From Victivallaceae bacterium (lineage in GTDB: Bacteria; Verrucomicrobiota; Lentisphaeria; Victivallales; Victivallaceae): a stretch of 11,308 nt of DNA. The first letter of the stretch is position 1; each line of letters starts with the position of its first letter. The stretch spans positions 1 to 11,308 of the forward strand of contig JAQUOK010000047.1 of the NCBI GenBank assembly GCA_028717165.1. The letters run 5' to 3'. The position numbers were made by a program, and so were the translations under genes. The notes under the pieces were generated by a model, which ran no database searches, had not been told where the DNA came from, and saw only the letters and a list, made by a program, of their open reading frames with translations. Positions 6,914 to 11,308 of the stretch are shown here, piece after piece.

Positions 6914-6929
6914 GTAGGGTTCCCTAATT
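6912..6929. promoter_or_regulatory. Palindromic operator AAGTAGGGTTCCCTAATT (upstream copy)
   Basis: The second copy of the 18-bp TTAGGG-type palindrome, with core TAGGG-TT-CCCTA at 6915-6926 and 16 of 18 bases shared with the copy at 6843-6860. Its edge overlaps the first bases of the -35 box, so occupancy would directly block RNA polymerase. The 69-bp centre-to-centre distance between the copies would allow independent binding or a small loop. Confidence 0.72.
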
Positions 6930-7017
6930 TTTTGGAAAAATTTTAAGCCACACCGCAAAAATATCTATAGACAAGCATTGTGCATTTAAACTTAAATCGA
7001 AGCGAATGATGCTACAG

Positions 7018-7037
7018 AAAAATGAGCTTGACCGCTC
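7018..7037 (-). terminator. Weak candidate terminator after the RND-methyltransferase operon
   Basis: In the minus-strand transcript GAGC (7037-7034) pairs with GCTC (7027-7024) across a 6-nt loop, followed by one A and five U. The stem is only four base pairs, so this is a weak candidate, but it is the only stem-plus-U-tract between the methyltransferase stop at 7055 and the promoter of the next operon. Confidence 0.3.
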
Positions 7038-7054
7038 CCTCTGCGTAAAATAGA

Positions 7055-7699
7055 TTATTTTACTTTCAGATTTCTGGCCGTGTAAGCCTGAAAAATATGC
7101 TGGTGGTTTTTATTACCCTGCATAAATACAGAAAATTCCAGGGAATTTAGCAGCTCGAAATGATAAACTTCCAGTAGTTTTTCTATGGCGGCCCGATCAT
7201 GACTATAAACCATTGCCGTCATCTGTCCGGACTTAATGGGAGTTTTTCCGGTACATGAGGCATTATGGTCGACACAGGCAAAGGCGAAAATACCGTTTTT
7301 ACGGGTTATCCTCGAAACTTCTTTGAAGATCGGGCTGATGTCCTCGAAAATGTGCATCACCCCGCCGCACACGGCATGATCCATTGAGTCCGTCGCGTAT
7401 GGATACGGAATATTACGCAGATCATGCTCTTTCAATTCGACGGCAATGCCTTTTTCCGCACAGGCCTTGAGCATTCCGGAAGAAAAATCCATGCCGTAAG
7501 CCTCGAGTCCGGCCTTATGAAAGAGCTCGGAAATAAGTCCGGTGCCGATTCCCAGATCGAGGATTTTTTCACCGGGGCAAATGTCCCTGAAGCATAAACC
7601 GAACAGAATTTCCGGTCCGAGCCAATTAGCCTTTCGGGTTTTCAGGTCATAGCCTTTTACATGTTCCGGAGAATTAAACAATGCTTTTATTTTGTCCAT
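7055..7699 (-). CDS. Class I SAM-dependent methyltransferase (UbiE-like fold)
   Basis: A 214-residue methyltransferase. SAM motif I ILDLGIGTG is at 46-54, the acidic residue ending strand 2 is Asp71 (YGMDFS), and DSMDHAVCGGVMHIFED at 104-120 is the motif II-III region seen in Methyltransf_11/25-type enzymes. A cytoplasmic small-molecule methyltransferase is expected; substrate unknown. ATG 7699 is preceded by AAAGGTG at about 8 nt; longer in-frame readings run into the RND gene and lack a ribosome-binding site. It begins 14 nt after the RND stop, so it belongs to the efflux operon, and might modify a compound exported by the pump or act independently (inference). It is not similar in its motifs to the TcmP-like enzyme at the left side of the window. 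Confidence 0.87.
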   Translation of the reverse strand: MDKIKALFNSPEHVKGYDLKTRKANWLGPEILFGLCFRDICPGEKILDLGIGTGLISELFHKAGLEAYGMDFSSGMLKACAEKGIAVELKEHDLRNIPYPYATDSMDHAVCGGVMHIFEDISPIFKEVSRITRKNGIFAFACVDHNASCTGKTPIKSGQMTAMVYSHDRAAIEKLLEVYHFELLNSLEFSVFMQGNKNHQHIFQAYTARNLKVK

Positions 7700-7713
7700 A
7701 ATTTTCACCTTTG

Positions 7714-10700
7714 TTATTTGGATATTCGGAAAAATGTACAGTAGAGAACGGGTACCACTACCAGCGTCAGAACCGTCGCGAAAGTCAGTCCGCCCATGAT
7801 CGCCACCGACATCGGGGCGAAAAAAGCGTCCCACAACAGCGGGATCATGCCCAATACCGTGGTAAATGCCGCCATACAAACCGGACGTACCCGGCTTACG
7901 GCGGAATCCAGTACCGCCTCATATGGGATTTTACCGTTTTTCAGTTCCAGGTTTATCTGGTCGAGTAGCACGATTTCATTTTTGATGAGCATTCCCGACA
8001 AACTCAGAACTCCGAGCATAGCCATGAACCCGAAAGCCTTGTCCGCGAGCAGCATTGCGGGCGCCACCCCAATGGTCGCCAGCGGCAGCCCCAGAAAAAT
8101 GATCAGCGAATGCCGCAGCGTATTGAACAGCATAACGGAAATCATAAACATCGCGGTAAACGCCAGCGGCACCTTGGACATGAGTTTCCCGTTGGCTTCG
8201 GTGGCGGCTTCATATTCACCGCCCCATTCCAGTGTGTAATCCGGCGGTAAAGGTATTTTTTCAATCCGCGGCCGGAGCCGCCGAAACAGGGCGTCCGTCG
8301 TTCCCGACAGGGGTTTACACGAAACCGCCAGAGTGCGCATGCGGTTCAGGCGGCGGATTACCGGGTCTTCCCAGACAGTTTTTCTGCCGTCGCTCACTTG
8401 CCCCACGGGTATCCAGCAATGGTTTGCCCGGCTCCAGACCTGAACATTATCCAGGTTGTCAATACCAAGACGCTGACTTTGCCGCGGATGCATGATAATC
8501 GGCAGCAATTCGTCCTTCTGCCGGTAAACCCCGGCGATCGCTCCGGAAAAACTCATGCCCATCGATTCGGCGATTTCCGATCTGCCCACGGCGATCTTCC
8601 AGGCCCGGGCTCCGGCCATATCCACAATCTCCGCCTTGACCTTGTTTCCCCAGTCATTCCTGAGACTGCGAACACATTTGTCGCTCTGCATAACGGCTTT
8701 AACTCTTTCCGCCAGCCGGCGCAGCGTATTTATGTCCGGCCCGATCAGCCGGGCTTCCACCGCGCCGCCCCCCGGCCCGAGTTTAAACATGTCCACACTG
8801 TTGACAATACCGGGATGCTTCTCGTCCAGGTATTTGCTTAGCCGGGGAATCAGGGAGGGGATTTTGCGAAAATCGTCCACCGTTACCAGAAGCTGCCCAT
8901 AAGCGCTGTTCGTCATTTGCGGTTCATAAGTAAGCAGGAAACGCAGCGAACCGCATCCGATGAAACAGCTTACGCCGCTTACCCCGTCCATGCCTGTAAT
9001 ATATTTTTCTATCTGCTTTAATTCCTCAGAAGTCTTTTCGATATGCGTTCCCTCCGGCATCCAGATATCCACGATGAACTGGGGCCGGTTCATATCCGGC
9101 ATGAAATCCTGTTTCACCAGACTGAATGCCCCCAGCGCGGCGAAAAGCATTGCGGCAACCACGGTCAGGGACCAATGACGACGTTCGATACACAACGCCA
9201 CAAACCGCCGGTAATGCCGATAGAAAAAACTATCATAGGATGCCTGTCGTTTTTTTTCGCCTTCCGCCTTGAGACAGCTGACGCAGAGATAAGGAGTAAC
9301 CGTGATAGCGAAAACCCAGCTTAAGCCGAGCGACAGGAAAATAGTCTGGAATAAACTTTTCAACCATTCGCCGGTCATGTCTTTGGAAAGGGTGATCGCC
9401 GCGAAAGCGAGAATCGCGATCAGGGTCGCGCCCAGCAACGGCCATTGAGTTTCCTCTACCGCCTGTTCAGCGGCTCCCTCCCGGGTCATTCCGTTCCTGA
9501 CTTTGGCGACATAGCCTTCGGTTACCACGATAGCGTTATCCACCAGCATTCCCAGGGCGATCACCAGCGCGCCCAGCGATATCCGTTGCAAAGTAATGTC
9601 CATCGCCAGCATGCAGGCCAGGGTTGCCAGGATGGTGAGCACCAGCACCGCTCCAATGACAAAACCTTCCCGGAACCCCATAAAGAAGATCAGGAGCAAA
9701 ACGACAATTAACGAGGCCGCGATCAGATTGAAAACGAAGCCGCGCACCGCCTCCCGAACGGTTTCCGACTGATGGGCGATGGGATGCAGTTCGATCCCGA
9801 CCGGCATGCGGTGTCTCAAAGCGCCCAGCCGTGCCTTTATGGCATCCCCCATCGCGATCACATTGCCCCCGGAAACCGTTGATATTCCCAGTCCGACCGC
9901 GGGCTTACCGTCGTACCTCATGATTTCCGTAGGAGGCTCGAGGCAACCCGCTTTGATCCGCGCGATATCTTTTATCCGGATCATGCGCCCGTCCGAACCG
10001 CCGGGCACAAGTTGTTCACCCAACTCCCCGATGCCGCCATAATCGCCGCTCACCCGCAGGAAAATATTTTCCGGCCCGACTTTCACTTGCCCCGCGGAAA
10101 TCACTTCATTCTGGCGGCTGATCGCATCGAAAACCGCTTCCGGAGACAAACCGAGCCGGCTCAACTTCACGCGGTCGATCTCAACATAAATCACATCCGT
10201 CGGCAAGCCCCAGAAATCAATTTTTCCCACATCCTCGCAGAGCAGCAGTTCCTTTCTCAGGTCTTTTGCCACTTCTTTAAGGTCATGCAGCGAATAACCG
10301 TCCCCGGTAATGGCGAACAACACGCCGTAGACATCGCCGAAGTCGTCATTTACCATCGGTTCACCGCAGCCCGGTGGTAGGGATTTCGCGGCTTTGCCGA
10401 TTTTTCTCCTCAATTCATCCCAAACCTGGGGCAGAGTCGCCTTATCGTATATTTCCTGCATTTCCGCAAAGATAACGGAAGAGCCGGGACGGGATATCGA
10501 ACGGACTTCCTTAAGTTGTTTCAACTGCTGGACCGCCGCTTCCAGCGGTTCGGTCACTTCAAATTCGACTTCCTCGGCCGTCGCGCCGGGGTAAGAGGTA
10601 AAAATAACCGCCTCTTTTATGGTGAACTCAGGGTCTTCCAGGCGGCCGATTTTAAAATAAGCGAAGATTCCGATAACCACGGTCAGGACAATCGCCACCA

Positions 10701-10743
10701 AAGTTACGGTTTTGTTTTTGATTGCGTAACCGGCGGCATTCAT
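7714..10743 (-). CDS. AcrB-family RND efflux transporter, inner-membrane subunit
   Basis: A 1009-residue RND pump, slightly shorter than AcrB. The layout is TM1 at about 11-31, periplasmic loop 32-335, TM2-TM6 at 336-485, TM7 at 524-543, second loop 544-855 and TM8-TM12 at 856-1003: the duplicated RND fold. Proton-relay residues: Asp402 in TM4 (GMLVDNAIVV) is kept, but the adjacent second Asp of AcrB is Asn403; Lys921 in TM10 (GMLIKNEIVL) and Arg951/953 before TM11 are present. The early segment IGRLEDPEFTIKEAVIFTSY is typical of the broad SwrC/AcrB-like permease group. ATG 10743 overlaps the adaptor stop by 4 nt (ATGA), so the two are coupled and form one complex; no outer-membrane channel gene is in the window. 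Substrates cannot be predicted; drugs, detergents or metabolites are all possible. It is more G+C-rich than the left half. Confidence 0.95.
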   Translation of the reverse strand: MNAAGYAIKNKTVTLVAIVLTVVIGIFAYFKIGRLEDPEFTIKEAVIFTSYPGATAEEVEFEVTEPLEAAVQQLKQLKEVRSISRPGSSVIFAEMQEIYDKATLPQVWDELRRKIGKAAKSLPPGCGEPMVNDDFGDVYGVLFAITGDGYSLHDLKEVAKDLRKELLLCEDVGKIDFWGLPTDVIYVEIDRVKLSRLGLSPEAVFDAISRQNEVISAGQVKVGPENIFLRVSGDYGGIGELGEQLVPGGSDGRMIRIKDIARIKAGCLEPPTEIMRYDGKPAVGLGISTVSGGNVIAMGDAIKARLGALRHRMPVGIELHPIAHQSETVREAVRGFVFNLIAASLIVVLLLIFFMGFREGFVIGAVLVLTILATLACMLAMDITLQRISLGALVIALGMLVDNAIVVTEGYVAKVRNGMTREGAAEQAVEETQWPLLGATLIAILAFAAITLSKDMTGEWLKSLFQTIFLSLGLSWVFAITVTPYLCVSCLKAEGEKKRQASYDSFFYRHYRRFVALCIERRHWSLTVVAAMLFAALGAFSLVKQDFMPDMNRPQFIVDIWMPEGTHIEKTSEELKQIEKYITGMDGVSGVSCFIGCGSLRFLLTYEPQMTNSAYGQLLVTVDDFRKIPSLIPRLSKYLDEKHPGIVNSVDMFKLGPGGGAVEARLIGPDINTLRRLAERVKAVMQSDKCVRSLRNDWGNKVKAEIVDMAGARAWKIAVGRSEIAESMGMSFSGAIAGVYRQKDELLPIIMHPRQSQRLGIDNLDNVQVWSRANHCWIPVGQVSDGRKTVWEDPVIRRLNRMRTLAVSCKPLSGTTDALFRRLRPRIEKIPLPPDYTLEWGGEYEAATEANGKLMSKVPLAFTAMFMISVMLFNTLRHSLIIFLGLPLATIGVAPAMLLADKAFGFMAMLGVLSLSGMLIKNEIVLLDQINLELKNGKIPYEAVLDSAVSRVRPVCMAAFTTVLGMIPLLWDAFFAPMSVAIMGGLTFATVLTLVVVPVLYCTFFRISK

Positions 10744-11290
10744 CCTTCCAGCCCATCCTTTCCCGGAGTCATCGGGCGCGCGTCAATATCTTCCCGCAGC
10801 GAATGAATGGCTGAAACCGCCACGTTTTCCCCGCTCTTTATGCCGGAGATCACCTCGATACCGTCATTGTGCAGCGAACCGGTCTCAATCCGCCGTTTTT
10901 CCGCTTTACCCCCTTCCGCTTTTATTATCCAGGCATAGGATCTGCCGTCGGCTTCGCTGAATACCGCCTCGACCGGAAGCAGGACTCCGGACGCGGACCG
11001 TTTCCCATTGTCCGGAGTACCGGAAATTTCCACCTGTACCGCGGCGGTCATTCCCGGCAGGATTTTCATTTCCGGAAGCTCTTTCAGCACGACAACCGCG
11101 TCGAACGCCCCGGTCATGCTGTCGGAACAGATGCAGGATTCCCGCAGTGACGCGGCAAAACAACACTTTTTCTCCGCCTCGAAACATACTTGTATTTTTT
11201 TCAGGTTTTCCGCCCCGCCGCACCTGATTATCCGTTCGGGAACCTGGATGACGACTTCGATAACCGAGATATCCTGAAACGAAAGCACCG
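10740..11290 (-). CDS. RND periplasmic adaptor (HlyD/MFP family), C-terminal part
   Basis: About 183 codons of the C-terminal half of a membrane fusion protein that links the RND pump to an outer-membrane channel. The visible part starts in the beta-barrel (VLSFQDISVIEVVIQVPERI, a stretch that in this family follows the second lipoyl half), continues through LPEMKILPGMTAAVQVEI and the membrane-proximal segment VLLPVEAVF...AWIIKAEGGKAEKRRIETG. The signal peptide, coiled hairpin and lipoyl domain are missing because the contig ends. The gene is open at its 5' end: the apparent GTG at 11288 is an internal codon, not a start, and everything beyond 11290 is sequencing adapter. It overlaps the RND gene by 4 nt. 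Cysteine is unusually frequent (CCFAASLRESCICSD) for a periplasmic protein. Confidence 0.88.
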
Positions 11291-11308
11291 AGATCGGAAG
11301 AGCACACG
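11291..11308. other. Illumina TruSeq adapter remnant (artefact)
   Basis: The final 18 bases, AGATCGGAAGAGCACACG, are identical to the start of the Illumina TruSeq read-1 adapter. Read on the minus strand they translate to the well-known artefact VCSSDL. They are not genomic and should be trimmed; the true contig end is at or just before 11290. Confidence 0.97.

Noticed and set aside
6930..7054. A small gene or structured RNA in the A/T-rich gap
   Set aside because: Minus-strand frames here are about a dozen codons at most without a ribosome-binding site, and I found no strong conserved-looking stem; only promoter-upstream A/T tracts and a weak terminator candidate are supportable.
7045..7063. 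GTAAAAT-AGATT-ATTTTAC inverted repeat at the methyltransferase stop codon
   Set aside because: The 7-bp stem is almost all A/T, overlaps the stop codon and has no U-tract after it, so it is not a credible terminator.
10906..11307. A minus-strand open frame beginning MCSSDL at the right end
   Set aside because: Its start is translated sequencing adapter, and the rest is out of frame with the adaptor protein whose family motifs are clear.
1..11308. CRISPR arrays, tRNA or rRNA genes, insertion sequences, phage genes
   Set aside because: No regularly spaced direct repeats, no tRNA-like cloverleaf, no transposase or integrase motifs and no terminal repeats were seen on either strand by reading.

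Overview
The window is a compact bacterial contig end in which every supportable gene lies on the minus strand, so genes are read from right to left. It carries a partial RND efflux adaptor and a full AcrB-type RND pump, which implies a two-membrane (Gram-negative-type) envelope. It also carries a DUF3793 protein, a family I know mainly from Firmicutes and other anaerobic gut-type bacteria. The lineage cannot be fixed from this; Negativicutes or an anaerobic Gram-negative phylum such as Lentisphaerota are guesses. The last 18 bases (11291-11308) are Illumina TruSeq adapter, not genome, so real sequence stops at about 11290.

Right block (7055-11290, visibly more G+C-rich): the C-terminal part of a periplasmic adaptor (MFP), overlapping by 4 nt with a 1009-residue RND transporter, followed 14 nt later by a small SAM-dependent methyltransferase. 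This looks like one efflux operon, possibly ended by a weak terminator near 7018-7037.

Control region (6842-7054): about 210 bp without a gene. It holds a good sigma70-type promoter (TTGACA / TATTCT) and two near-identical TTAGGG..CCCTAA palindromes, one against the -35 box and one downstream of the predicted start, plus a half-site in the promoter spacer. This looks like a dual operator for a repressor, perhaps of an iron-dependent DtxR-like type.

Left block (1-6841): DUF3793 protein, long-chain flavodoxin, an atypical Fur-family regulator, a TetR regulator overlapping it, a heterodimeric ABC exporter-fold pair resembling siderophore transporters (YbtP/YbtQ, IrtA/IrtB), a TcmP/LCMT-like methyltransferase, and the first 23 codons of another methyltransferase running off the left end. 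Gaps are short or overlapping, so these may be co-transcribed. A 15-bp inverted repeat lies between flavodoxin and the Fur-like gene.

The overall picture is an iron- or metal-starvation cluster: flavodoxin as a ferredoxin substitute, Fur-family control, and an ABC pair of a type that can import metallophores despite its exporter fold. The two tandem methyltransferases behind the transporter, the Fur-like protein lacking canonical metal ligands and the duplicated TTAGGG operator are the least explained parts.
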